Assembly (NCBI RefSeq): GCF_003269425.1
Contig: NZ_CP030104.1
Location: 186,001-250,000 of the forward strand
Source of the DNA: Flagellimonas maritima
GTDB lineage: Bacteria > Bacteroidota > Bacteroidia > Flavobacteriales > Flavobacteriaceae
Length of the DNA: 64,000 nucleotides
Direction: 5' to 3'
The translations under genes and the position numbers were made by a program. Within the stretch, counting starts at the first letter, position 1. The number at the start of each line of letters is the position of its first letter. Shown here in pieces: positions 7,789-15,916 of this stretch. The notes below the pieces were generated by a model. That model saw only the letters and a list, made by a program, of their open reading frames with translations. It was not told the origin of the DNA and did not search any database.

Positions 7789-8826
7789 TTAGGCCACCGC
7801 TGACATTTGCTTTTTATTATTTTTCACCTCACTGGGACTTAAAGCATATTTTTCTTTAAAAATTTTGGAGAAATAACTTCTACTTGTAAAACCTATCGTG
7901 TATACGATCTCTGAAATACTTAAATCAGTATTGTTGATTAAGTCCCTGGAAACTTCTAATCTTGCGTTTCTTATAAATTCAGTAACGGTTTGACTGTAAA
8001 GCAATTTAAAGCCCTCTTGAAGTTTGGCCTGCGTAAGACCAGTATCCATAGATATAGTTTCCAATGTATAGGGCTTGGAAATATTCTTTTCTATATTTTT
8101 TGCGCAATTTCTAATAACCGCCAACTCTCTCTTTAATAGCGTTGTCGGTAATGGCTTATTGTTTACCTCTCTGTTATGTTGAAGCATGTGCATTGAGAGT
8201 ATTTGGTATACCAGACCTTGAATTTGCATAATTCTGATCATGCCTTTCCCTTTAACAGTTCTTAGAGCACTGATTTTGTCAGCTAATTTTAGATTATAGG
8301 TGCCAAAATATGAAAACACCTTTTCATGGTCCGTATCAAGAAATACACTATATAATTTCTGATTGAGTTCTTCGCCTTGATTTAAACGTTTGCGCAAGAA
8401 GGGTTTTCGTGCTATTTGAATCACATTGATTGCCAATTTTAAATCCTTTGGAAAGTAACCATAATTATAATCTCCATCTCTACTGGTTATAATTACTGAT
8501 TGGTACTGTTCTAAAATTTTGATTTCCTCATCGCGTTGAAAACCGAATTTATGGGCACAATAACCTTCTAAACAATATGAGAAATGTATGGGATTAAATT
8601 TAGAGGTGTTCATTATCAATGTAACCTCTTTGTAAAAAGTGATATCGTATTCCAATAAACTAACGCCCCAATCAAATGTTATGAACCGTATATTTCCCGA
8701 AGCATTTTCATTTTCAATATTTAAGGTATACTCACCCCAACGTTCAACAATTTGACCACCAATTTTGTCGCGTATCTGCTTAACTGTTCCTTCAGTATCC
8801 TCAGCATCAATTTTGATAGTAATCAT
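7789..8826 (-). CDS. AraC-family transcriptional regulator (paralog 1)
   Basis: This 345-aa protein has a C-terminal double helix-turn-helix of the AraC/XylS type (about 235-335). It includes the conserved second-helix and recognition block TDLSISEIVYTIGFTSRSYF followed by SKIFKEKYALSPSE. The N-terminal about 200 residues carry a domain shared with three other regulators in this window, with the local pattern RFITFDWGVSLLEYDITF. It resembles a degenerate cupin-like sensor, but no ligand could be deduced. The gene converges on the YtxH operon, separated by only 6 bp. The adjacent envelope-stress genes make a stress-responsive role plausible, not demonstrated. Confidence 0.85.
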   Translation of the reverse strand: MITIKIDAEDTEGTVKQIRDKIGGQIVERWGEYTLNIENENASGNIRFITFDWGVSLLEYDITFYKEVTLIMNTSKFNPIHFSYCLEGYCAHKFGFQRDEEIKILEQYQSVIITSRDGDYNYGYFPKDLKLAINVIQIARKPFLRKRLNQGEELNQKLYSVFLDTDHEKVFSYFGTYNLKLADKISALRTVKGKGMIRIMQIQGLVYQILSMHMLQHNREVNNKPLPTTLLKRELAVIRNCAKNIEKNISKPYTLETISMDTGLTQAKLQEGFKLLYSQTVTEFIRNARLEVSRDLINNTDLSISEIVYTIGFTSRSYFSKIFKEKYALSPSEVKNNKKQMSAVA

Positions 8827-9009
8827 AAAGAACTGTATTTGATTAATTATGAACCGAAGTTCTTACCCATTGTAAAATTACAAATTTGTTTAAGTATTTT
8901 GTTAAGCTAATAAAACAAAAAATGCTCTCAATTCAAATTGTTACACTTTAATTTTAATAATAATATATCTTGAAATTTGTTTTTTTGGTTTAAAAATTTA
9001 TGCTAAAGA

Positions 9010-9612
9010 TTAATCAACTAATGGATTTAGGGGTATATAATGATATTTTAATTCTCCTATATGTTCATAAGTGGTACCACCCTCCTTTAAAATGGCCCAA
9101 TCAAACTCACCTCCTATTTCATCTTTATCATATTGTTCAAGGAGCACGTTACTGATTAAAAGATATTCTTTTGCTTCTATATCGTTCTTTAACAATCTAT
9201 GTGCGATTATCACATCTTCTCCCAGTAACTTTATTCTATTGCCGACTTGTGCCGATGCAATTTCATTACCATAGTGCAGTACAATTTTTAAACCTAGAAT
9301 TTGAGGAATCTTTATGGCTTTGTCATCAGAGGAATATGCTTTTCTCAGTACATCCAATTGCTTATAGAATTCGGTATAAAAAGTTCTGCATTGGTTTATT
9401 AAGTCTGTCAGCTTTGGCAACTTGCCATGGCGATAGAAAAGTACGGCATCACCCTCTATTTCAGATACCTTTAAATTTATAGTATTGGAATAAATTACTT
9501 TGTTGAGCAATGATGGTATGACCCTTGAACTCAATTCAAAATCCACATCGCTCATAAATTCCGTAAACCCACTTATATCCGGTATGCAAATTAATGTCTG
9601 TTCTGCTTTCAT
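9010..9612 (-). CDS. DUF2652 protein with class III nucleotide-cyclase-like fold
   Basis: The ATG at 9612 is preferred to an in-frame one at 9699 because it gives a TAATATG junction with the upstream flavodoxin-type gene and starts at the conserved domain. The 200-aa product has PDISGFTEFM (D12) and EIEGDAVLFY (D55). The spacing is that of the two metal-binding aspartates of class III adenylate/guanylate cyclases. GEDVIIAHRL (131-140) corresponds to the GDxVNxAxR motif: the Arg is kept, but Ile replaces the catalytic Asn. DUF2652 proteins are common in Bacteroidota without known activity. Cyclase activity is therefore uncertain; nucleotide binding is possible. It is probably co-transcribed with the flavodoxin-type gene. 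Confidence 0.75.
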   Translation of the reverse strand: MKAEQTLICIPDISGFTEFMSDVDFELSSRVIPSLLNKVIYSNTINLKVSEIEGDAVLFYRHGKLPKLTDLINQCRTFYTEFYKQLDVLRKAYSSDDKAIKIPQILGLKIVLHYGNEIASAQVGNRIKLLGEDVIIAHRLLKNDIEAKEYLLISNVLLEQYDKDEIGGEFDWAILKEGGTTYEHIGELKYHYIPLNPLVD

Positions 9613-9613
9613 A

Positions 9614-10321
9614 TTATCTGTATTCAGGGTTTTCAAAATTCCATCGTGTGCCATCATCCCATTCATCTCTGGAATTTCCGTAGGGAGGATATCCCCCATT
9701 GGCTTTTAATATATGGGCCAAATGTAAGAGATTATAGGTCATAAAGGTAGTATTCCTATTGGTGAACTCATTTTTTTTTGCATTAGACTCCTCATCCAAA
9801 TAGCTTGGTCCAGGCCCTGCTTCACCTATCCATCCACAATCGGCCTGCGGTGGAATACTATATCCCAAGTGCTGTAGTGCATATAAAATGCCCATACTAC
9901 AGTGCTTTATACCATCTTCATTGCCCGTAATAATACAGCCTCCTACTTTACCATAATATAAATACTGCCCTTTATCATTGGTTTTTCCACTCATGCCATA
10001 TAATCTTTCAATTAACCGTGACGCAATCGAGGAACGTTCGCCCAACCATATTGGGGTACCTATAATTAAAATGTCTGCAGTATTTACTTTTTCGTATAAT
10101 TTTGGCCACTCATCCTTATCGAATCCTTTTTCAGTCATATCAGGTACCAGTCCAGGAGGAATCTCGTGATTTGCCAACCTGATATAATCAACATTAACCC
10201 CCTCTTTTTTCATTATTTCCATGGAAACCTTCATTAAACCTTCTGTATGGCTCTTTTTGGGAGATGGCTTTAGCGTACAGTTAACGTACAATGCCTTTAC
10301 ATTTGAAAATTTTCCTTCCAT
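9614..10321 (-). CDS. Flavodoxin family / NADPH-dependent FMN reductase-type protein
   Basis: This 235-aa protein has the flavodoxin-like order. An N-terminal phosphate-binding stretch, CTLKPSPKKSHTEGLM, resembles the SxRxxS(N/H)T loop of FMN reductases. It is followed by ADILIIGTPIWLGERSS (the G-T-P-x-W flavin-contact loop), then GGCIITGNEDG. It probably binds FMN and reduces quinones or other acceptors with NAD(P)H in the cytoplasm. The C-terminus (SRDEWDDGTRWNFENPEYR) is typical of a larger flavodoxin subgroup in Bacteroidota. Translation is linked to the DUF2652 gene by one intervening base after the stop. Confidence 0.8.
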   Translation of the reverse strand: MEGKFSNVKALYVNCTLKPSPKKSHTEGLMKVSMEIMKKEGVNVDYIRLANHEIPPGLVPDMTEKGFDKDEWPKLYEKVNTADILIIGTPIWLGERSSIASRLIERLYGMSGKTNDKGQYLYYGKVGGCIITGNEDGIKHCSMGILYALQHLGYSIPPQADCGWIGEAGPGPSYLDEESNAKKNEFTNRNTTFMTYNLLHLAHILKANGGYPPYGNSRDEWDDGTRWNFENPEYR

Positions 10322-10473
10322 TTGAACTACTTTTTAAATGCCGAAGATATGAAGCTTATTAAATATCGTTTGTTCTAAACGAATAATTAGTGCTTTTATC
10401 ATCCGCCAAAATTCAAGAATTATTTACGATAATCATTAAATCGTTAAAGCACTTAATCCAAGACATACAGACT

Positions 10474-10481
10474 TACTTTTG
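10474..10481 (+). promoter_or_regulatory. Bacteroidota -7 promoter element (TACTTTTG)
   Basis: This exact TAnnTTTG match ends 20 bp before the ATG of the acidic lipoprotein gene, leaving a short A-rich leader (AAAAAAACAAACACAATACC). The -33 region is not a good match. Confidence 0.45.
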
Positions 10482-10501
10482 AAAAAAACAAACACAATAC
10501 C

Positions 10502-11080
10502 ATGAAAAAATTATTTTTATTGGCAATAGTAATGTCAACTTTATCTGCGTGCAATATAGAAAAGAAAAAAGAGGGAGAGCTTCCTTCCATTGATGTTGAC
10601 GTAGATACGGAAGCAGGCGAATTGCCGGAATACGATGTAAAATGGGCAGATGTAAATGTAGGAACCACTACAAAAACCGTTGAAGTGCCAAAAGTCGTAA
10701 TTGTAATGGAAGAGGAAGAAGTAGAAGTGCCCTATATTGATGTAGATATGCCGGATAATAAATTTGGGGATAAAGAAGAGCGCACATTAATGATCGAGGC
10801 CGAAGTTTCCGACTACGAACACGATATTGAAATTGAAGAAATATTTGCAAGTAAGAATACATTGCACGTTATAGCGAAACTTGAGAAATCAGATACCTCT
10901 TTGGATGATAAGAAAATGAGAATATCCGATCAAGTAACACTTAATGCGCCTGATCTTAACGTAAAATATTATATTGTAGGTGAGCGTCCTGACAGGGTTT
11001 TTAATTCAAGATACAAGTATATAACTTCCATAGAAGATCTTAAGAGCAAAATTGATGACTACACTGTTATCTATAACTAG
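10502..11080 (+). CDS. Acidic lipoprotein with Glu/Val-rich segment
   Basis: The 192-aa product starts MKKLFLLAIVMSTLSACNIE, a clear signal peptide with lipobox (LSAC, Cys17), so it is probably anchored to the outer or inner membrane facing the periplasm. The first half is strikingly acidic and repetitive (SIDVDVDTEAGELPEYDV, VIVMEEEEVEVPYIDVDMP), with alternating Val/Ile and Asp/Glu suggesting beta strands. The second half, from about residue 95, looks like a folded alpha/beta domain without a recognised family. The gene stands alone with its own promoter and a downstream hairpin. The function is unknown; the acidic repeats could bind cations or stabilise the envelope. Confidence 0.75.
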   Translation: MKKLFLLAIVMSTLSACNIEKKKEGELPSIDVDVDTEAGELPEYDVKWADVNVGTTTKTVEVPKVVIVMEEEEVEVPYIDVDMPDNKFGDKEERTLMIEAEVSDYEHDIEIEEIFASKNTLHVIAKLEKSDTSLDDKKMRISDQVTLNAPDLNVKYYIVGERPDRVFNSRYKYITSIEDLKSKIDDYTVIYN

Positions 11081-11116
11081 TGTAAGTCAATTTTGGTTTG
11101 ATTGGTTGGTTACCCA

Positions 11117-11145
11117 AAAATGGCTCCTATATTAGGGGCCATTTT
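11117..11145 (+). terminator. Hairpin after the acidic lipoprotein gene
   Basis: AAATGGCTCC and GGGGCCATTT can pair around TATATTA. The following T-run is short, so this is either a weak terminator for the lipoprotein gene or a leader hairpin for the hemerythrin operon starting 19 bp downstream. Confidence 0.45.
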
Positions 11146-11163
11146 ACACTTAAAAAAGAAACT

Positions 11164-11610
11164 ATGAAAACAATTTTTGAAGCACTGCGCGTAGACCACG
11201 ATAAACAGAGGTCGTTACTGGATAAATTGGTTAATACCACAGGTGATAGTGAGGATAGAAATACATTGTACGGCAAACTAAAGGAGCAACTTGAGCAACA
11301 TGCAGATGCCGAAGAACGGTTTTTTTACAAACCTTTGATCTCTGCAGATATTACACAGGAAAAAGCAAGACATAGTATCGCGGAACATCATGAAATAGAC
11401 GAACTCCTTGAAGAACTTGATGATACAGAATATAGTTCTCCTGCTTGGTTGGTCACTGCTAAAAAATTAAAAGAAAAAGTAGAGCATCATTTAGACGAAG
11501 AAGAACAAGAGGTTTTTCAATTAGCGGGGAAGGCACTAAAAGATAATCAGAAAAAAGATTTAGCGGTTTCCTACGAGAACTATATGAAGGATAAGGGAGT
11601 AGAACGATAA
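11164..11610 (+). CDS. Hemerythrin/HHE cation-binding domain protein
   Basis: The start is placed at the ATG at 11164, because the extra upstream residues would come from the hairpin region. The 148-aa product is all-helical and carries the hemerythrin-type metal ligands: H12 (VDHDKQ), H46 and E50 (EQHADAEE), H75/H76 (AEHHEID) and H108/H109 with following Glu residues (EHHLDEEE). Such proteins bind a diiron centre and may sense or store oxygen, NO or iron; the actual role here is unknown. It is the first gene of a tight operon with topoisomerase IB (4-bp gap), MscS and TrkH, which suggests stress-linked expression. Confidence 0.8.
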   Translation: MKTIFEALRVDHDKQRSLLDKLVNTTGDSEDRNTLYGKLKEQLEQHADAEERFFYKPLISADITQEKARHSIAEHHEIDELLEELDDTEYSSPAWLVTAKKLKEKVEHHLDEEEQEVFQLAGKALKDNQKKDLAVSYENYMKDKGVER

Positions 11611-11614
11611 TATC

Positions 11615-12703
11615 ATGGCCTCTCACCATATTCAACAGATAATAGATGGAATCATAAAAAATCCAGAAGATAATATTGAAAAACTGGATTTAATTTATAC
11701 CAATGACGAACATCTTTCCATTTACAGAAAAAAAAATCGTAAAAAATTTGCCTATTTCAACGAAGACAAGCCTATCGATGAGGCTACTGAAAATCGCATT
11801 AAAACACTTGCCATACCACCCGCTTGGGAAAATGTAAAAATTTCCTATCTCTCCAATGGACATTTACAGGCTGTTGGCAGGGATTTAAAACAACGAAAAC
11901 AATATCGATACCATCCCCTTTGGTCAAAAGTCAGAAATGAAACCAAATTCTATAGAATGGAGGAATTTGGCAGGAAATTACCTCTACTAAGATCGATTAT
12001 TGAGGCAAATCTTGCATTAAAAGATTGGTCAAAGCAAAAATTAGTAAGTTTGGTCATTGCGCTCATGGATGAAACGAGTATGAGAATTGGGAACGATTAT
12101 TATGCCAACCACAATCACACGTACGGTCTTTCTACCCTTAGAAAGCGCCACGTCAATCATTCAGGTAAAAATCTACGTTTCGAATATCAAGGTAAGCGGG
12201 GCAAAAAACATAAAGTCACTATAAGGAATAAAAAATTAATACGTCTTGTTCGCCAATGTGAAGAGTTGCCTGGCTGGGAACTTTTTCAATTTTATGATGA
12301 GAACGGTATAAAAAGAAGGGTTGACAGTACTATGGTCAATGACTTTTTATTTGATGTTTGTAAAGCTGAGTTTACGGCAAAGGATTTTAGGACTTGGAGC
12401 GCATCGGTCGCCTTTTTCGAGTTTTTGTACAAAAGTGGCGTCGCTGATTCTGAGGACGATAAGAAAAAGAAAATTCTGGAAGGATACGACAGTGCAGCAT
12501 CCGTTTTGGGAAATACGAGAAACGTATGCCGAAAATATTATGTGCATCCTAAGATTGAACGAACCTATTATGAAAAAGGAGTTTTGAAAACACCTAACGA
12601 TGTGGAAATAATAAATGGAAAAATCGACAATCAATCCAATTACGAAATACTATTTTTGGAAATGATCAAAGATTATTTTCCGGTAACCTTAAAAAATAAC
12701 TAA
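11615..12703 (+). CDS. DNA topoisomerase IB (poxvirus-type)
   Basis: This 362-aa protein matches bacterial/poxviral type IB topoisomerases. It has an N-terminal DNA-clamp domain (IPPAWENVKIS, 67-77) and a catalytic domain with SMRIGNDYYA (R157), DFRTWSAS (R259) and GNTRNVCRKYYVHPKI. In the last motif Tyr309 occupies the nucleophile position. The enzyme relaxes supercoils through a 3'-phosphotyrosyl intermediate. The residue before the nucleophile is Tyr instead of the more usual Ser, which is probably harmless. The family is widespread in environmental bacteria and often sits with stress genes, as here between hemerythrin and MscS genes. Confidence 0.92.
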   Translation: MASHHIQQIIDGIIKNPEDNIEKLDLIYTNDEHLSIYRKKNRKKFAYFNEDKPIDEATENRIKTLAIPPAWENVKISYLSNGHLQAVGRDLKQRKQYRYHPLWSKVRNETKFYRMEEFGRKLPLLRSIIEANLALKDWSKQKLVSLVIALMDETSMRIGNDYYANHNHTYGLSTLRKRHVNHSGKNLRFEYQGKRGKKHKVTIRNKKLIRLVRQCEELPGWELFQFYDENGIKRRVDSTMVNDFLFDVCKAEFTAKDFRTWSASVAFFEFLYKSGVADSEDDKKKKILEGYDSAASVLGNTRNVCRKYYVHPKIERTYYEKGVLKTPNDVEIINGKIDNQSNYEILFLEMIKDYFPVTLKNN

Positions 12704-12707
12704 ATAC

Positions 12708-13583
12708 ATGAAAGAGAAATTTGAAAATGCACTGGGCAAAATGTGGGACAAACTGGATGGATGGTTCAATGCTTTCGTTGTCAGTTTGCCAAATATCATT
12801 TTGGCGATATTGGTTTTTGCAATTGCAGCTCTTATTTCAAAATACATAAAGAAAATTGCTTATAGACTGGCCTCAAGAACCAATCTACAAGAAAGTATGA
12901 AGCAATTGATTTCACAAATTGTTGCCATACTCGTCATCATCGTTGGACTGTTTTTTGTACTAGGTATCTTAAATCTTGGCAAAGCGCTCAACACCATACT
13001 TGCCGGGGCAGGTGTTGCTGGTTTGGCTGTTGGTCTGGCACTTCAAGGGGCTTTGGCAAACACATATTCCGGTATTATTCTATCCTATGTCAAACAAATA
13101 AAATTTGGTGATTGGATAGAGACAAATTCTTATGAAGGAGAGGTTGTGGATATTGATTTAAGGGTAGTGACCATTAAGCAAGTCGACAATAATATGGTCT
13201 ATATTCCCAACAAATTGGTGGTAGAGAATCCAATAAAGAATTTTTCTACAACGGCACAATCCAGGGTAATATTGGAATGTGGCGTTGGGTACGATTCGGA
13301 TTTGGAAAAAGTTCGTAATTTGGTAACAAGTACTATCGCAAAAAACTTTGAGGCTGTTGAGAATAAAACTGATGTATTATTTCTCTACAGGGAATTTGGT
13401 GATAGTTCCATAAATTTTGAAACCAGGTTTTGGATAAATTCAACATCCGCTCTAGAAGTGGCAAAGGCCAAGACCGAAGCTATGATCAAAATAAAAAGTG
13501 TATTTGATGAAAACAACATTGATATCCCTTTCCCAATAAGAACATTGAACATTCCAAAGCCGATAGATATAGCCAATAAGTAA
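12708..13583 (+). CDS. mscS: Small-conductance mechanosensitive channel (MscS family)
   Basis: This 291-aa protein has the compact MscS layout. Three N-terminal membrane helices include the glycine/alanine-packed pore helix TM3 (AGAGVAGLAVGLALQGALAN, about 98-117). They are followed by the beta domain (IKFGDWIETNSYEGEVVDID) and a cytoplasmic alpha/beta vestibule ending at IDIPFPIRTLNIP. MscS opens under membrane tension to release solutes on hypo-osmotic shock. The start codon is 4 bp after topoisomerase IB, and the potassium transporter gene follows after 38 bp, so the operon joins DNA topology with osmotic and ion homeostasis. Confidence 0.92.
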   Translation: MKEKFENALGKMWDKLDGWFNAFVVSLPNIILAILVFAIAALISKYIKKIAYRLASRTNLQESMKQLISQIVAILVIIVGLFFVLGILNLGKALNTILAGAGVAGLAVGLALQGALANTYSGIILSYVKQIKFGDWIETNSYEGEVVDIDLRVVTIKQVDNNMVYIPNKLVVENPIKNFSTTAQSRVILECGVGYDSDLEKVRNLVTSTIAKNFEAVENKTDVLFLYREFGDSSINFETRFWINSTSALEVAKAKTEAMIKIKSVFDENNIDIPFPIRTLNIPKPIDIANK

Positions 13584-13621
13584 TCACTAAATACCAACAA
13601 TAAACCGACGACCAAGGCATC

Positions 13622-14986
13622 ATGGCCAATTTAAAATCTATTTACAGGTCTTTAAATCTTAAGTATTTTAAATTTAAACTGGGCCTAAGTCCCCAACAAA
13701 ATCTATTCTATGGTTTTCTGACCTACGTTACAGCGGGCTTTATACTGCTACTTTTACCCTGGTCCCAAAAAGTACCCATAAATATTTTGGATAATTTATT
13801 TATTGCAACCTCTGCAGTATCCACTACAGGTTTGGTTACGGTAAGCGTTGTGGATTCCTATACGGGATTTGGCCAGTTCATCGTTATGTGCCTGTTTCAA
13901 CTTGGCGGTATTGGGTATCTTACATTTACTACCTTTATGTTGTTGTCCACCACCAGAAAACTGACCCACTGGCACCAAAAGATTTTAAAATCTGAATTTA
14001 CTCTGCCCGTTACCATAAAAATTTCCGACTTTTTAAAATCAGTGATTTTTTTTACTGTTATAATGGAATTTATTGGCACCATCCTGTTCTTTATTGCTTT
14101 TAAAATGGATGGGCAAGCCACTGGTGAAGCTTTATGGAGTGCTCTTTTTCATAGTATCAGTGCTTTCTGTACCGCAGGTTTTAGTTTGTACAATTCCAGT
14201 TTTGCGGAATTCTCGGATAACGGATTTATTAATTTTATCATCTCATTTTTAGCAATCGCAGGTTCTTTAGGTTTTATCGTGGTTACCGATTCCTTTTTAT
14301 GGGTTCGAAAAAAAGGACATAAATTGAGTTTCACTACAAAAATTATTTTTATTGGATTCATTTCTTTGCTCGCCATTGGTTTTTTGTTCTTGTTTTTATT
14401 TGAGCCCACCATACGCGATTTACAGGGTACAGAACGTTTTCTAGTCTCATTTTTTCAAGCAATGAGTGCAATGACAACTGTAGGTTTTAATACCGTAGAT
14501 TACGGTGTGCTTTTACTGCCCGTTTTATTGATTGTCATTTTTTTAATGTACGTTGGTGCATCTCCTTCAGGCACTGCAGGGGGAATGAAAATAACAACGT
14601 TGACCGCTATGGTTGCCATCATTGTAAGCAGACTTAAAGGCAATAAACAAATAACTTTTTTGGGCAAAAAAATCCCTTTTGAAAGACTTTATATTGCTAC
14701 TTCATCTTTTATATTTTATACTTCCATTATATTTTTTGGAACTTTCTTGCTCACTTTTACGGAACAATCAGAATTTCAGAATATACTTTTTGAAGTGGCT
14801 TCCGCATTGGGAACAGTAGGTCTGAGCACGGGAATTACTGGAAATCTTACCGAGTTTGGAAAAATAGTGATTATTGTCTTAATGTTCATTGGACGTTTGG
14901 GAGTATTAACTTTTGGATTGGCAGTGCTGGCAAGAAGAACCTCCGCCACAAATGAAATTTTTACGGAAGAGGATATCGCTGTTTAA
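13622..14986 (+). CDS. TrkH/KtrB-family potassium uptake protein
   Basis: This 454-aa integral membrane protein shows the four pore-loop repeats of the TrkH/KtrB superfamily. Their filter sequences are VSTTGLVTV, FCTAGFSLY, MTTVGFNTV and LGTVGLSTG. Length and the short N-terminus resemble KtrB (Na+-dependent K+ uptake) more than TrkH of enterobacteria. The family normally needs an RCK regulatory subunit (KtrA/TrkA), and none is encoded next to it, so the partner must lie elsewhere. A role in osmotic adaptation agrees with the preceding mscS gene. The following 188 bp to the next gene hold no clear terminator. Confidence 0.9.
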   Translation: MANLKSIYRSLNLKYFKFKLGLSPQQNLFYGFLTYVTAGFILLLLPWSQKVPINILDNLFIATSAVSTTGLVTVSVVDSYTGFGQFIVMCLFQLGGIGYLTFTTFMLLSTTRKLTHWHQKILKSEFTLPVTIKISDFLKSVIFFTVIMEFIGTILFFIAFKMDGQATGEALWSALFHSISAFCTAGFSLYNSSFAEFSDNGFINFIISFLAIAGSLGFIVVTDSFLWVRKKGHKLSFTTKIIFIGFISLLAIGFLFLFLFEPTIRDLQGTERFLVSFFQAMSAMTTVGFNTVDYGVLLLPVLLIVIFLMYVGASPSGTAGGMKITTLTAMVAIIVSRLKGNKQITFLGKKIPFERLYIATSSFIFYTSIIFFGTFLLTFTEQSEFQNILFEVASALGTVGLSTGITGNLTEFGKIVIIVLMFIGRLGVLTFGLAVLARRTSATNEIFTEEDIAV

Positions 14987-15174
14987 AATAATCTCTTCTT
15001 TAGTTAAAAAATTATTTTGTAATTCTTGAATTCCAAAAATATAAGGTATCCCCTACAAACATTGGGCTGGTGATGCTAAAATCCATGTATGATGCTATAA
15101 GAATCAATTATTCTATGTATTGAGTTCACCCGAGAAATACATCAGAATTAACTTTATTAAAACATTGCTTACAG

Positions 15175-15417
15175 ATGGAAATCTATTTTGGTTTGGTTAT
15201 GGGTTTTGCATTGGGAATCATTGTTATGGTAATTAATAGTAGAGTTTATAACAAACAATACTATAGCAAACTTTCAAAAACAGTGGAATACGAAACCTTA
15301 ATTTCAGAACCTTCCACTTTTAACAGCAGAACTTCAAATTATCGAAATGAAGAAGTGAATCATGTTACAAAGAGTGGGCAAAGAAATTTAAAGGTTATCT
15401 CAAACAATAAAAAATAG
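15175..15417 (+). CDS. Small single-pass membrane protein (80 aa)
   Basis: The product starts with one hydrophobic helix (LVMGFALGIIVMVINSRVYN, about 6-25), followed by a hydrophilic tail rich in Ser, Asn and Lys. The N-terminal glycine-containing helix and absence of a lipobox suggest an N-terminal membrane anchor. No family was recognised. It lies between the K+ transporter and another small protein gene on the same strand. Confidence 0.5.
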   Translation: MEIYFGLVMGFALGIIVMVINSRVYNKQYYSKLSKTVEYETLISEPSTFNSRTSNYRNEEVNHVTKSGQRNLKVISNNKK

Positions 15418-15475
15418 CTGCCATTATCTGAAATATACAAGATATTGTTAATATTCAAAATAGATTGGTAAGACC

Positions 15476-15784
15476 ATGAAAAATAAAGAACTTTCCAACA
15501 AAGAGAATGCACGGGAATTTCAAGAAAAAGATTTTCATTGTAATGAAGAAATCAATTCAAAGGTCTTTAAACTTTGGATGGAAACGAATTCATTGATTAT
15601 GTCAGAAACTGAGAAAAAACAAAAAGAGAAAGTGTTTCGTAAAGATGAAGTGGACATCAATAAAGGTTCGAAATTAAATCATAGGACCTTTTTTTCGAGA
15701 GGTTCCAAAAATGTGTTCTTAAAAATGAAAAACAGGGCCGAAGCAATGTTGAATCATATCAGAACTCTGGAATATTTGCATTAG
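15476..15784 (+). CDS. Hypothetical charged protein (102 aa)
   Basis: This 102-aa, strongly basic/acidic protein has no hydrophobic segment or signal peptide, so it is probably cytoplasmic. Lys and Glu dominate (KKQKEKVFRKDEVDINKGSK). No domain was recognised. Its start is 58 bp after the small membrane protein gene. A hairpin repeat at 15820 follows the stop and may terminate transcription. Confidence 0.45.
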   Translation: MKNKELSNKENAREFQEKDFHCNEEINSKVFKLWMETNSLIMSETEKKQKEKVFRKDEVDINKGSKLNHRTFFSRGSKNVFLKMKNRAEAMLNHIRTLEYLH

Positions 15785-15819
15785 TACCAAATTCCAAAAA
15801 GTCCATAGTCATCGTATTT

Positions 15820-15857
15820 GTCATGTTGAGTCCATCTGCAAATGGACTCAATATGAC
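15820..15857. repeat. REP-like palindrome between convergent genes
   Basis: GTCATGTTGAGTCCAT and ATGGACTCAATATGAC form a nearly perfect inverted repeat with a short CTGCAA loop. It sits between the convergent 102-aa protein gene and the second AraC regulator, where it could act as a bidirectional terminator. The GTCAT...ATGAC ends resemble the repeats at 43551, 45386 and 61233. Confidence 0.6.
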
Positions 15858-15916
15858 TTAAAATTTACTTTTCAGATAGCTTCTTAATACGAATATATTC
15901 AATGTGATTCTTAAGA

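Noticed and set aside
1..10321. A complete Pycsar cassette formed by the DUF5706 gene and the DUF2652 cyclase-like gene
   Set aside because: The two are 8 kb apart in different units, DUF2652 lacks the catalytic Asn, and the HD-DUF5706 type is often a housekeeping gene; only kept as a weak idea.
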